From [Mycobacterium] zoologicum (GTDB lineage: Bacteria; Actinomycetota; Actinomycetes; Mycobacteriales; Mycobacteriaceae), in contig NZ_CP083985.1 of NCBI RefSeq assembly GCF_020172665.1, positions 455,191-519,190 on the forward strand: DNA of 64,000 nt, written 5' to 3'. This document shows positions 44,055-52,758 of this stretch, piece by piece. The position numbers were made by a program, and so were the translations under genes. The notes beneath the pieces were generated by a model. It did no database searches, had not been told where the DNA came from, and was given only the letters and a program-made list of their open reading frames with translations. Each line of letters begins with the position of its first letter. Position 1 is the stretch's first letter.

Positions 44055-45551
44055 ATGACCAATCAGCATCACCGGGTAGCCATCATCGGCGCCGGATTCG
44101 GTGGCCTGGCCACCGCGATCCGGCTCAAGCAAAGCGGCAGCGACGATTTCGTGATCTTCGAACGCGAATCCGGGATCGGTGGCACCTGGCACGCCAACAC
44201 CTATCCGGGCGCCCAGTGCGACATCCCGTCGGCGCTGTACTCGTTCTCGTTCGCGCCCAACCCGCAGTGGAGCCGGCTGTACCCGCTGCAGGTCGAGATC
44301 AAGGATTACCTGCAGGACTGCGCGCGCCGGTTCGGGATTCTCGACCGCATTCGGTTCAACGAAGACGTCGTCGACGCGCAGTGGGACGATGAGGCGCAAC
44401 TGTGGCGGATCACCACCGCATCGGGCTACGAGTGCACCGCCGCGACACTGGTGGCGGCCACCGGACCGTTCAGCCAGCCGTCGGTTCCCGACATCGACGG
44501 GATGGCCGATTTCGGTGGGACCGTGCTGCATTCGGCGAGGTGGGATCACTCGGTCGACCTGGCCGGCAAGCGGGTCGCGGTGATCGGAACCGGTGCCTCG
44601 GCGGTGCAGCTCATCCCGCAGATCCAGCCCGTCGTCGATGAGCTGGTGGTGTTCCAGCGCACCGCGACGTGGATCATGCCCCACCCGGACCGGCCGGTCG
44701 GCGCCCGGATGCAGCGGGCGTTCGAGCGCTGGCCGGTTTTGCTGCGCGCATTGCGGGCATCGGTGAACGCGGTTCAGGAGATGATGGTGCCGGGCCTGAT
44801 CTACCGTCCGGCACTGCTCAAGGGTGCCGAAGCCGTCGGCCGCTGGCATCTGCGCCGACAGGTGGCCGACCCGGTGCTGCGGGACAAACTGACGCCGCAC
44901 TACACCTTCGGGTGCAAGCGGCCGACCTTCTCCAACACCTACTTCCCGGCGCTGGCCGCCCCCAACTCGACCGTCGAAACCGAGCCCATCGAGCGGATCA
45001 CCGCGTCGGGGATCCAGACCCGCGACGGCCGGCAGCACGAAGTCGACGTCATCATCCTGGCGACCGGATTCAACATCACCGGCAATGACGGCTTCAAGCG
45101 CATTCGCGGGCGGCACGGTCTGACCCTGACCCAGACCTGGGAGAACAACGGGATGTCGGCCCATCTGGGTACGACCGTCGCCGGCTTCCCGAACTTCTAC
45201 GTGATCCTGGGCCCGAACTCGGCGATCTACACCTCCCAGGTGGTCACCATCGAGGCGCAGGTGGACTACATCATGGCAGCGCTGGAGCTGATGGACCGGC
45301 GCAATCTGGCCAGCCTGGAAGTGCGGGCCGACGTGCAGCAGGGATTCATCGACAAGACCGATCGCATCCTGGCCGGATCGACGTGGAACAGCGGCGGGTG
45401 CGCCAGCTACTACCTCGGTCCGGACGGACGCAACATCACGTTCTGGCCCGGGTTCGCCCGCAGCTTCCAGACCCGCATGCGGCACCTGCGGGAGGGCGAC
45501 TTCGTCGGCCAGGAGGCCGATAGCCCCGCGGATGTCGCCGTCACCGGGTAG
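44055..45551 (+). CDS. Baeyer-Villiger-type FAD monooxygenase
   Basis: 498 aa. FAD motif GAGFGG at 12-17, IGGTWHANTYPGAQCD, the fingerprint F-x-G-x3-H-x3-W (Phe153, Gly155, His159, Trp163), second Rossmann GTGASAVQL and ATGFN. These define type I BVMO-like flavoproteins that use NADPH and O2 to oxidise ketones to esters or lactones, or heteroatoms. It starts 29 bp after the reductase gene, closing a three-gene operon. The substrate is unknown. Confidence 0.92.
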   Translation: MTNQHHRVAIIGAGFGGLATAIRLKQSGSDDFVIFERESGIGGTWHANTYPGAQCDIPSALYSFSFAPNPQWSRLYPLQVEIKDYLQDCARRFGILDRIRFNEDVVDAQWDDEAQLWRITTASGYECTAATLVAATGPFSQPSVPDIDGMADFGGTVLHSARWDHSVDLAGKRVAVIGTGASAVQLIPQIQPVVDELVVFQRTATWIMPHPDRPVGARMQRAFERWPVLLRALRASVNAVQEMMVPGLIYRPALLKGAEAVGRWHLRRQVADPVLRDKLTPHYTFGCKRPTFSNTYFPALAAPNSTVETEPIERITASGIQTRDGRQHEVDVIILATGFNITGNDGFKRIRGRHGLTLTQTWENNGMSAHLGTTVAGFPNFYVILGPNSAIYTSQVVTIEAQVDYIMAALELMDRRNLASLEVRADVQQGFIDKTDRILAGSTWNSGGCASYYLGPDGRNITFWPGFARSFQTRMRHLREGDFVGQEADSPADVAVTG

Positions 45552-45557
45552 CCCGCA

Positions 45558-46319
45558 CTACTTCCAGCGGCCCAGGATCTCACCGGCGTGCTTGCTCAGG
45601 GCGGCCTGGAACAGCGGCCCGAAGCTGACCCGGCCCACGCCGGCCTGGCCGAAGATGGCCGGGTCGTCGGAGTCCGGTGCGGCCAGGGCGTTGACGGGTT
45701 TGGGCAGTCCGGCGGTCAACCGGCGCAGTGTCTCCGCGTCGTGCCGGCCGACCGGGTAGAGCACGTCCGCCCCGGCCTGCGCGCACTCGGTCAACCGGGC
45801 GATGGCCCGCTCGACGCGGTCGGCGTCGTCGCCGTCCTTGCGGACGAACAGGTCGGTGCGAGCGTTGATCACCAGGTGGGTTCCGGCGGCGTCCGCGGCC
45901 TCGCGCAGCGCGGCGACGTACTCGGCGTGCTCGGCGGACGACCGCAGGCGCTTGTCCTGGCTGTGCACCGAGTCCTCGATGTTGCAGCCCACCGCGCCGG
46001 CCTCCAGCAGGCCCTCGATCAGCCGGGTGGCCGACTCGCCGTAGCCGGATTCGATGTCGACCGACACCGGGACGTCGACGGCGTCGGTGATCTGACGCAC
46101 CCGGCCCAGCACCTCGGCGAACGTCATTCCCTCACCGTCGGTGCTGCCGATCGACTGGGCGACCGGATTGCTTCCCACGGTCAGCGCGCTGAATCCGGCG
46201 CCGACGGCCAGCTTCGCTGACCACGCGTCCCACACCGTGGGCAGGATGACCGGCGTGCCCGGTTGATGCATTGCCAGGAACGCCGTTGCCCGCTGCCCGA
46301 GTGCCTCATGAGTCGTCAT
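45558..46319 (-). CDS. Isocitrate lyase/PEP mutase superfamily protein
   Basis: 253 aa TIM barrel. TPVILPTVWDAWSAKLAVG, VSVDIESGYGES (metal-binding Asp/Glu), AVGCNIEDSVHSQDKRLRS and NARTDLFVR are family hallmarks. The Cys loop of true isocitrate lyase (KKCGH) is absent; NIEDS-H fits the C-C lyase/oxaloacetase-like subgroup, as in Rv1998c. The reaction is likely cleavage of a C-C or P-C bond in a small oxo-acid; the substrate is not known. It is convergent with the BVMO gene. Confidence 0.87.
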   Translation of the reverse strand: MTTHEALGQRATAFLAMHQPGTPVILPTVWDAWSAKLAVGAGFSALTVGSNPVAQSIGSTDGEGMTFAEVLGRVRQITDAVDVPVSVDIESGYGESATRLIEGLLEAGAVGCNIEDSVHSQDKRLRSSAEHAEYVAALREAADAAGTHLVINARTDLFVRKDGDDADRVERAIARLTECAQAGADVLYPVGRHDAETLRRLTAGLPKPVNALAAPDSDDPAIFGQAGVGRVSFGPLFQAALSKHAGEILGRWK

Positions 46320-46639
46320 TTATCCAACTCTTCCATGTGGTAAATATCCGCGCAATCATCGGGGCGGGTTGACGGGCGATCTTCGACAGAAACGTGCCAA
46401 TGGTCCCTCGGTGTAGAGCAGTCGACACGGCGGAGGAACAGTGCCGTCGAACATTGACCGAATTCCTCCCGTAGAGACGAATCCCGTTGCAGCCCTTAAG
46501 TATCGGGTTTCCTTTGCGTCGGGTCGGGTATATTCTTGCAGAATTCCGGGCGCGCGGTGTTACCGCGCTGTGAGCCGCCAAAAATCCTGCATCGGCGCAG
46601 GTCGCCTCCGCACGTTCGGCAATTTCTCGATCAGAGGAA
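46320..46639. other. 320-bp gene-free region with promoter and hairpin
   Basis: No supported gene. A possible -10, TATATT, is at 46529-46534 on the plus strand. A perfect hairpin GCGCGGT-GTT-ACCGCGC lies at 46552-46568, about 18 bp downstream, in what would be the 5' leader of the PGRS gene. An open frame from 46441 that runs into the PGRS frame has no gene-like composition before 46700. Confidence 0.5.
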
Positions 46640-47322
46640 GTGGCGAAAATGACCAGTCAACGCATCGTCGGTGCCGGAGCCGCCGCGGCGGCGTTCTCGG
46701 GGTGGCCACCTTCGACTGGGATGCCCTGTTCTCGGCCGGGCCGGCCGATGCCTCCGGCCTGGACGGCTCGCTGCAGTCCACCGCTGAAAGCCTGTTCGGC
46801 TTCCCGATCGACGGGAACACCTACGACATGATCCACAGCTTCGAGCAGAGCTGGATCACCAGCGACTTCGGCCAGTTCGTCGACAACTCGATCAACCTGC
46901 TCTCCGGTCAGTTCCTGATCGGCAACGGAACCGACGGCGCCGACGGCGGCACCCTGGCTGCGGCCGCGGGCGGCAATGGAGGTCTGTGGTTCGGCGACGG
47001 CGGTGCCGGCGGCACCGATGCCAGCGGTGTGGGCGGCGTCGGCGGGGACGGTGGTGCCGGCGGGACGCTGATGGGCATCGGCGGCGCCGGTGGCACCGGG
47101 GGTAACGGGGTGCAGGGCGTAGACGGCGGCGTCGGTGGCCTCGGCGGCAACGGTGGTGCCGGCCTGGGCACCATGTTCGGAGAGGGCGGCGTTGGTGGGA
47201 CCGGTGGCGTGCCCGGCCAGCCGGGCCCGACCAGCGCGAACGGCGGCAGCACGGGCACGCCCGGTCAGCCCGGTCAACCCGGTCAGCCCGGCGCGGACGG
47301 GCCGCCGGTCAGCAGCAGCTGA
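46640..47322 (+). pseudogene. Secreted PGRS-like Gly-rich protein, frame-shifted after the signal region
   Basis: GTG 46640 (or ATG 46649) begins MAKMTSQRIVGAGAAAAAFS, then leaves frame and stops within about 60 codons. The frame one base back continues as ATFDWDALF, NLLSGQFLIGNGTDGADGGT, GGAGG-type repeats and a collagen-like GQPGQPGQPG tail to the stop at 47322. The switch falls at the GGGG of 46699-46702. A -1 shift there restores a continuous signal-peptide-like N-terminus. A GTG at 46702 could start the long frame without a leader. It is a pseudogene, a phase-variable gene, a -1 frameshift site or a sequencing error. Confidence 0.6.
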
Positions 47323-47486
47323 TGCATCTCGGGAGTGCCCTCATAGGTCAGCACCGACTCCAGGTTGAACCATTCGCCGATGTGCGGCATGACATGTTCG
47401 GCGCAGAACTTCGCGACGATGTCACGTAGTGCGATCTCGTCGTCGGAGAGCAGGCTGTCCGGGCTCAGCGGCTTCTGCGTTGCCCG
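47283..47486 (-). pseudogene. Acyl-CoA dehydrogenase remnant: N-terminus fused in frame to C-terminus
   Basis: The minus strand has one frame of 67 codons with PLSPDSLLSDDEIALRDIVA and KFCAEHVMPHIGEWF, the start of glutaryl-CoA-dehydrogenase-like proteins. It runs directly into NLESVLTYEGTPEMHQLLL, the extreme C-terminus of the same family. About 330 middle residues are missing. No start codon is evident; the 5' end overlaps the last codons of the FadD gene in another frame, and the 3' end overlaps the PGRS tail by 40 bp. The fadE7 gene (Rv0400c) of the equivalent H37Rv interval is a plausible source. Confidence 0.7.
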
Positions 47487-49014
47487 TCCGATCCGAAATC
47501 TCCTCGCGTAAGTGATATTTCACCACCTTGCCGGACTGGGTGCGCGGCAGCGCGTCGACGACCTCCAGCCGGATCGGCAGCTTGAACGCGGCCAGCTTGT
47601 CGCGGGCGAAATCCCGCAGCTCCTCCAATGTCAGCGCCGCACCCGGGCGCAGCGCCACCACCGCGGTCACCGCCTCGCCCCACTTCTCATGCGGAGTACC
47701 CAGCACGGCCACCTCGGCGACGGCAGGATGCCCGTACAGCACGTCTTCGACCTCGGCCGGGTAGACGTTCTCGCCGCCGGAGATCACCATGTCCTTGACC
47801 CGGTCGATGACCCAGACGTAGCCCTCGTCATCGGCTTGGCCGATATCGCCGGTGTGAAACCAGCCCTCGTCGTCGATCACCGCCGCGGTGGCTTCGGGAT
47901 TGCGCCAATAGCCCGCCATCACCTGCGGGCCGCGCACGCAGATCTCCCCGCGCGTGCCGGCGGGCACCGGGACGTTGTTGGCGTCGACCAGGCGCACGTC
48001 CGACAGCGGCAGCACCTGGTTGCCGGCGGCCCCGATCTTCACGCCCACCTCGTCGGGGCGCAGCACCAGCGCCAGCGGCGCCGTCTCGGTCAGCCCGTAC
48101 CCCTGAGCGAACGGGATTCCGCGTGCGCCGTAGCACTGGATCAGGGGTTCGGGCACCGGAGCGCCGCCGCAGACGAAGTTGCGGACACTGGACAGGTCGG
48201 CGTCGGCGAACTGCGGCAGCTGGCTCATGAACAGAAACATCGCCGGCACCCCGAACATGGTGGTGATTCGATGTTCGGCGAGCAGGCGCAGGGCCTCGCC
48301 CGGATCGAACGTGGGCATCAGCACCACGTGCCCGCCCTTCTGCAGTGTCACCAGTGTGGTGACGTTGAGACCGCCGATATGAAACAGCGGGGCGCACACC
48401 AGCGACACGTCGTTCTGGCTGGTGTCGAACGTCAGCAGGGCATTGATGTTGTTCCAGAACAGGTTTGAGTGGGTGAGCATCGCACCCTTGGGCCGCCCGG
48501 TGGTGCCGGAGGTGTACATCAGAATCGCGACGTCATCCGGTTCGGCGAACACCGGATCGGCCAGCGGGGCACGTCGGGCGATCAAGTCGTCGGCCACTTC
48601 CCAGCCCGGCACCGGCGTCAGCGCGATGGTGCGTTGCAGTCCCGCCTCGGTGCGCACCGGATCGATCACCGCGGCGCGCTCGGCGTCGGCCACCAGGGTG
48701 TGTACGCCCGCGTTGTCGAGGATGTAGCAGAGCTCGTCGGCGGTGAGCCGCCAGTTCAGCGGCACGAAGGTCGCGCCGATGCGGGCGGCGGCGAACAGCG
48801 TGACCAGAAAGTCCGGGTGGTTGAGCCCGGCGTAGCCGACTCGATCCCCACGCCGCATCCCGCCGGCGGCCAGCTCGGCGGCCAGCCGGTCGATGCGGTC
48901 GGCGAAGTCCCGGTAGCTCCAGGTGTCCTCGCCGAAGGTGATGGCCGGCAGGCTCGGCGTGGCCGCGGCCCGGCGGGCGATCCAGGAGCCGAGATCGATC
49001 GGGGGTGTGCTCAC
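47422..49014 (-). CDS. FadD-type acyl-CoA synthetase
   Basis: 530 aa from GTG 49014. P-loop MYTSGTTGRPKGAMLTHSN, QGYGLTETAPLAL, FHTGDIGQADDEGYVWVIDR, KDMVISGGENVYPAEVE and Lys in QSGKVVKYHL are present, so the enzyme looks intact. It adenylates and CoA-ligates a carboxylic acid. The last about 20 residues (NAEAAEPGQPALRRRDRTT) are atypical and read through the out-of-frame acyl-CoA dehydrogenase remnant, so the original C-terminus probably ended near EEISD. It probably once formed an operon with that dehydrogenase. Confidence 0.9.
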   Translation of the reverse strand: MSTPPIDLGSWIARRAAATPSLPAITFGEDTWSYRDFADRIDRLAAELAAGGMRRGDRVGYAGLNHPDFLVTLFAAARIGATFVPLNWRLTADELCYILDNAGVHTLVADAERAAVIDPVRTEAGLQRTIALTPVPGWEVADDLIARRAPLADPVFAEPDDVAILMYTSGTTGRPKGAMLTHSNLFWNNINALLTFDTSQNDVSLVCAPLFHIGGLNVTTLVTLQKGGHVVLMPTFDPGEALRLLAEHRITTMFGVPAMFLFMSQLPQFADADLSSVRNFVCGGAPVPEPLIQCYGARGIPFAQGYGLTETAPLALVLRPDEVGVKIGAAGNQVLPLSDVRLVDANNVPVPAGTRGEICVRGPQVMAGYWRNPEATAAVIDDEGWFHTGDIGQADDEGYVWVIDRVKDMVISGGENVYPAEVEDVLYGHPAVAEVAVLGTPHEKWGEAVTAVVALRPGAALTLEELRDFARDKLAAFKLPIRLEVVDALPRTQSGKVVKYHLREEISDRTGNAEAAEPGQPALRRRDRTT

Positions 49015-49388
49015 CCACTGAACGCTAAACCCGCGGGGTGTATCCCGGGCCGATTCGTGATCGGCCGCTGCGCCCGGCGGGCGGCACTTATCGCTCGGCG
49101 TGATTTTTTGACGCCGGAAGTTCACAAACAGATATGAGCAGCGTGGTTTTTATGTGGATAGCCGAATATCCGACCATTGTTTTCGCTGTAAACCATTGTG
49201 ACCGACGTCTCAATTATGAACGTGACCTGCGGATACAGCGCACCGGTGAGCGAGGGATGACAGGGGGTGAACAGCCTCTGAATTCTTCCAATATGACGAA
49301 GATCTAGGTCGCCTTTCTTCGCGCGGGGCGGCTATTTTCGTTTCTGCCGGGCATCACCCGGTGTGGACAGTGGTGAAGGGTTTCGCGG
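49015..49388. other. 374-bp gene-free region with A+T-rich stretch
   Basis: No supported gene. The part from about 49120 to 49260 is more A+T rich than its surroundings. ACCATTGT occurs twice, at 49173-49180 and 49192-49199, 19 bp apart. It presumably holds the promoters of the divergent FadD and secreted Gly-rich genes; no clear -10/-35 pair was identified. Confidence 0.4.
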
Positions 49389-49937
49389 ATGAGCGTTGGT
49401 TCTGGTCGAGTGGTGGTTGCGGCGTTGGCGACGCTGGGCTGCTGCCTGCTGACCGCGCCGGCCGCGAGCGCCGACTTCGAGGATCTGTTCGACCCGTTCT
49501 TCGGCGTGGCGAGCGCCGGTCCGGATCTGGGGGACGCCGGTGCCGTCGACGTCCCCGAGGTGGCTGACGTCAACTCGGTACTCAACGACCCACTGGCCCA
49601 GCTCGACCAGTTGTTCCACAGCTCGCCCGCACCGTCCGGTGTCGATGAGCAGGCATCGGCTCGCGCCGACAGCCACGACGACACGACCGGTTCCGGGCAC
49701 AGCAACTCGGACGACTCCAACAACTCCTCGTCCAACAACTCGTCCAGCCTGCCCAAATTCAGCATGCCCAGCGGTGGCAACGGGGGTGGCGGCAGTGGTG
49801 GCGGTGGCAACGGCGGCGGTGGCAACGGCGGCGGTGGCAACCCGGGCAACGGTGGGGCGAAGACGAAATCCAACACCAGCCGACACGGGCCCGCGCCCGA
49901 AGGCGCCGCCCCCGGCGAGGCTCCGGCGTTGCCGTAG
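49389..49937 (+). CDS. Secreted low-complexity Gly/Ser/Asn-rich protein
   Basis: 182 aa. The signal peptide ends at APAASA. The mature protein starts DFEDLFDPFFGV, followed by a helical part to about 85, a Ser/Asn/Asp tract (NSDDSNNSSSNNSSS) and a Gly/Asn repeat (GGGGNGGGGNGGGGN), ending in an Ala/Pro tail. No enzymatic motif. The opening acidic-aromatic DLF motif is the same kind as in the two PecA-like proteases and the PGRS protein of this window. It may be a wall-spanning spacer or surface protein; the function is unknown. Confidence 0.72.
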   Translation: MSVGSGRVVVAALATLGCCLLTAPAASADFEDLFDPFFGVASAGPDLGDAGAVDVPEVADVNSVLNDPLAQLDQLFHSSPAPSGVDEQASARADSHDDTTGSGHSNSDDSNNSSSNNSSSLPKFSMPSGGNGGGGSGGGGNGGGGNGGGGNPGNGGAKTKSNTSRHGPAPEGAAPGEAPALP

Positions 49938-49961
49938 CTGCGGAGGTGGCAGGCTGAGCGG

Positions 49962-51092
49962 GTGCCCGGTTCGATCTGCGACATCCTGCCGTCGGCCGCC
50001 GCGGTGCTCGGCGTCCCCGAGGCGCACGACGTACTCGGCTTGACCGATCGCATCGGCGATGTACGGCGGGTGGCGGTGGTGCTCGTCGACGGTCTGGGCT
50101 ACCACCTGCTGCCGCAGCTCGCGGCCCACCAAGAGCACCCAGCCCCGCTGCTGGCGTCGGTGCTGGCCGGCGACACCGGACATCTCACCGAGCTGACCTG
50201 CACCTTCCCGTCAACCACCCCGACCAGCCTGGTCTCGCTGGGAACCGGCGTGGAGCCCGGGGAACACGGCGTACTGGGGTTCACCGTCAACGTTCCCGGA
50301 ACAGACCGGGTGCTCACCCACATCCTCTGGCGTGACGACCCGCCGCCGGCAACCTGGCAGCCGGTGCCGACTTGGTTCGAACGACTCGGCGCCGCGGGCG
50401 TCGGCGCCCGGGCGGTACTGCCGGAGATGTTCGTCGGCAGCGGGCTGACCGAGTCCGCCTACCGGGGAGCGGAATTCCACCCCACCGCCAAGGGCACGCA
50501 CTACGCCGCACACCTGGCCGAAGAGATCGCGGCGGCGCCCGGGCTGATCTACGGCTACACCGCAGCGCTGGATCACGCCGCACACCTCTCGGGCATCGGC
50601 TCACCGCACTGGCACGCCGCGGCCGCGAAAGTCGATGCGCTGCTGCGTCATCTGATCGAGGAACTCCCCGGCGACGCGGCGCTGGTCGTCACCGCCGACC
50701 ACGGCGGCCTCAACGTGCCCGACGACGCCCGCATCGACTGCGATGCGGAACCAATGCTGCGCAACGGAATCCGGGTGATCGCCGGTGAGCCGCGGGTGCG
50801 CTACCTGCACACCGAACCCGGCGCCGCCGCAGATGTGCTGGCCGCCTGGAGTGAACTGCTGGCCGGCCGGGCGATGGTGCACAGCCGCGAGGACGCTGTG
50901 GCCGCCGGCCTGTTCGGGCCGGTGCGCGAGGAGCACCTGGCGCGCATCGGCGACGTCGTCGTCACCTGTACCGGTGACACCGCGATCCTGGCGACCGACC
51001 ATGAACCGCCGCAGGCCTCGGCGTTGGTGGGCTTCCACGGCGGGCTCACCCCGGCCGAGACCGCGATCCCGCTGCTCACCTTCACCCGATGA
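49962..51092 (+). CDS. Alkaline-phosphatase-superfamily phosphodiesterase/nucleotide pyrophosphatase
   Basis: 376 aa. The metal and nucleophile pattern of type I phosphodiesterases is visible: VVLVDGLGYH (Asp), CTFPSTTPTSLVSLGTG (nucleophilic Thr), YTAALDHAAH (Asp/His), VTADHGGLN (Asp/His) and GFHGGLTPAE (His). It hydrolyses phosphodiester or pyrophosphate bonds; the substrate is unknown. No signal peptide is seen from this GTG. It follows the Gly-rich secreted gene by 24 bp. Confidence 0.88.
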   Translation: MPGSICDILPSAAAVLGVPEAHDVLGLTDRIGDVRRVAVVLVDGLGYHLLPQLAAHQEHPAPLLASVLAGDTGHLTELTCTFPSTTPTSLVSLGTGVEPGEHGVLGFTVNVPGTDRVLTHILWRDDPPPATWQPVPTWFERLGAAGVGARAVLPEMFVGSGLTESAYRGAEFHPTAKGTHYAAHLAEEIAAAPGLIYGYTAALDHAAHLSGIGSPHWHAAAAKVDALLRHLIEELPGDAALVVTADHGGLNVPDDARIDCDAEPMLRNGIRVIAGEPRVRYLHTEPGAAADVLAAWSELLAGRAMVHSREDAVAAGLFGPVREEHLARIGDVVVTCTGDTAILATDHEPPQASALVGFHGGLTPAETAIPLLTFTR

Positions 51093-51104
51093 AACGGCGG
51101 GGAG

Positions 51105-52601
51105 TTACTCCGAGTCGCCGTATTCGTCGAACCAGTGGGCCAGTTTGCCGCGTCTGCTGACTGCCCGCAGCCGCCGTTCGGCCGCTTGGCGGGTTTTGCT
51201 GGTGGTGACGATCAGCAGCTCGTCGCCGGCGGTGATCCGGGTGTCGGGCTGCGGGACGAAAGTGTCGCCGTTGCGGATGATCAGCGTGATGACGCTCGGG
51301 TCGGGCAGTCGCAACTCCAGCACGGAGACATTGTGCAGCTTGGATTCCGGCTGCACCGTCATCGTCAGCAGCTCAGCCTCCAGGACGTCCAGCGGGGCCG
51401 CCTCCACCTGAATCTCGCGGGTGGTGTCGCGCGGGATCAGACCCAGCCAGTGCGCGAACAGCCCGAGGGTGGGTCCCTGGACCAGGGTGTAGACCACCAC
51501 CAGGATGAACACGATGTTGAGCAGTCGATAGCTGTCCGGCACGCCCTCGACGATCGGGAACGTCGCCAGCACGATCGGGACCGCGCCGCGCAGGCCGGCC
51601 CAGGACAGGAAGAGCTGTTCGCGCCACGGCACCTTGAACCAGATCAGTGAGGCGATCACCGACAGCGGCCGGCTCAGCAGCAGCAGCACCGCGCCGATCA
51701 CCAGCGCGGGGATCAGCTCGCCGGAGAGCTGACTCGGGCTCACCAGCAGGCCCAGCAACACGAACAGGCCGATCTGCGCCAGCCAGCCCAGCCCCTCGGC
51801 GAACGACCGGATGGCCGCGCGGTGCGGCAGGCCGGAGTTGGCCAGCACCACGCCGGACAGATACGCCGCGATGAATCCGCTGGCGTGCAACGACGCCGAC
51901 GCGGCAAACGCCACCATCGCCAGCCCGAACGTCGCCAGCGGGTACAGCCCGGAGGCCGGAAGCGCGGTGCGGCGCAGCATCATCGCCCCGAGCGCTCCGG
52001 CGATCAGACCGATCGCCGACCCGCCGACCAGTTCGTAGATGACGTCGCCCACGGCGTGCACCGGGTTGATCGTCAGCGGCACCGTGCTCAGCATCAACAC
52101 GACGATGGCCGCGGGGGCGTCGTTGAATCCGGACTCGGCCTCCAGCAGACCGGCCACCCGCCGTGGCAGCGGCAACACCCGCAGAATGGAGAAGACCGCC
52201 GCCGCATCGGTGGGCGACACGATCGCACCGAGCAGGAACGCCAGCTGCCAGCTAATACCCAGCAGCAGGTGCGCGGCCACCGCGATCACCGCCATGCTGA
52301 CCACCACGCCGACGGTGGCCAGCACGGTTGCCGGTGCCAGCAGCTTGCGGATGTTGGCGAACTTGGTGGTCAGACCACCTTCGACCAGGATCACCGCCAG
52401 CGCGGTGGTGCCCAGATCACTGGCCAACTGCACGTCGGAGAACTCCAGGCCCAGCCCGTCGTTGCCGATCACCACCCCGACCAGCAGGAACAGCAGCAGG
52501 CTGGGCAGCCCGACCCGATCGGCCGCTCGAGTGGCGATGATGCTCGCCAACAGCACCAGGCCCCCGATGAGCAGGGCCAGGTAGAGCTGTTCCAGGCTCA
52601 T
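51105..52601 (-). CDS. CPA1-type K+/H+ antiporter with RCK_C domain
   Basis: 498 aa. Twelve to thirteen membrane helices with AIVSPTDAAAVFSIL and LLEAESGFNDAPAAIVV (ion-site Asn-Asp), then a cytoplasmic TrkA_C/RCK_C-like domain from about 400 (LHNVSVLELRLPDPSVITLI, TRITAGDELLIVTTS). This fits NhaP2/CvrA-type K+/H+ antiporters, which export K+ under regulation by a ligand or pH. It is divergent from a TrkA-type K+ uptake regulator, so together they suggest a K+ homeostasis module. Confidence 0.9.
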   Translation of the reverse strand: MSLEQLYLALLIGGLVLLASIIATRAADRVGLPSLLLFLLVGVVIGNDGLGLEFSDVQLASDLGTTALAVILVEGGLTTKFANIRKLLAPATVLATVGVVVSMAVIAVAAHLLLGISWQLAFLLGAIVSPTDAAAVFSILRVLPLPRRVAGLLEAESGFNDAPAAIVVLMLSTVPLTINPVHAVGDVIYELVGGSAIGLIAGALGAMMLRRTALPASGLYPLATFGLAMVAFAASASLHASGFIAAYLSGVVLANSGLPHRAAIRSFAEGLGWLAQIGLFVLLGLLVSPSQLSGELIPALVIGAVLLLLSRPLSVIASLIWFKVPWREQLFLSWAGLRGAVPIVLATFPIVEGVPDSYRLLNIVFILVVVYTLVQGPTLGLFAHWLGLIPRDTTREIQVEAAPLDVLEAELLTMTVQPESKLHNVSVLELRLPDPSVITLIIRNGDTFVPQPDTRITAGDELLIVTTSKTRQAAERRLRAVSRRGKLAHWFDEYGDSE

Positions 52602-52758
52602 CTGATCCCCATTCGGGCTGTTGGTGGCGGTCGGACCCGCCCATGTGATTCGCTCAAGGTCAGCGGGTTCGTGTTAGGTGTCAGTAAATCAGTAGCGCTG
52701 TCACGACCGTGTTACGCCCGAAGCGGCCGGGGGCAACCCGGGGATGAGGGGAGCAAGC

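Noticed and set aside
43863-45485. 540-codon minus-strand open frame opposite the BVMO gene
   Set aside because: No recognisable domain; the BVMO fingerprint and FAD motifs identify the plus strand as coding.
46970-47200. GGCGG-type repeats as a possible CRISPR or tandem DNA repeat array
   Set aside because: They are codon-level repeats of GGAGG-type PGRS protein sequence, without uniform spacers.
52602-52758. Possible c-di-AMP (ydaO) riboswitch between the K+ genes
   Set aside because: The length would allow it, but none of the conserved ydaO core segments were seen.
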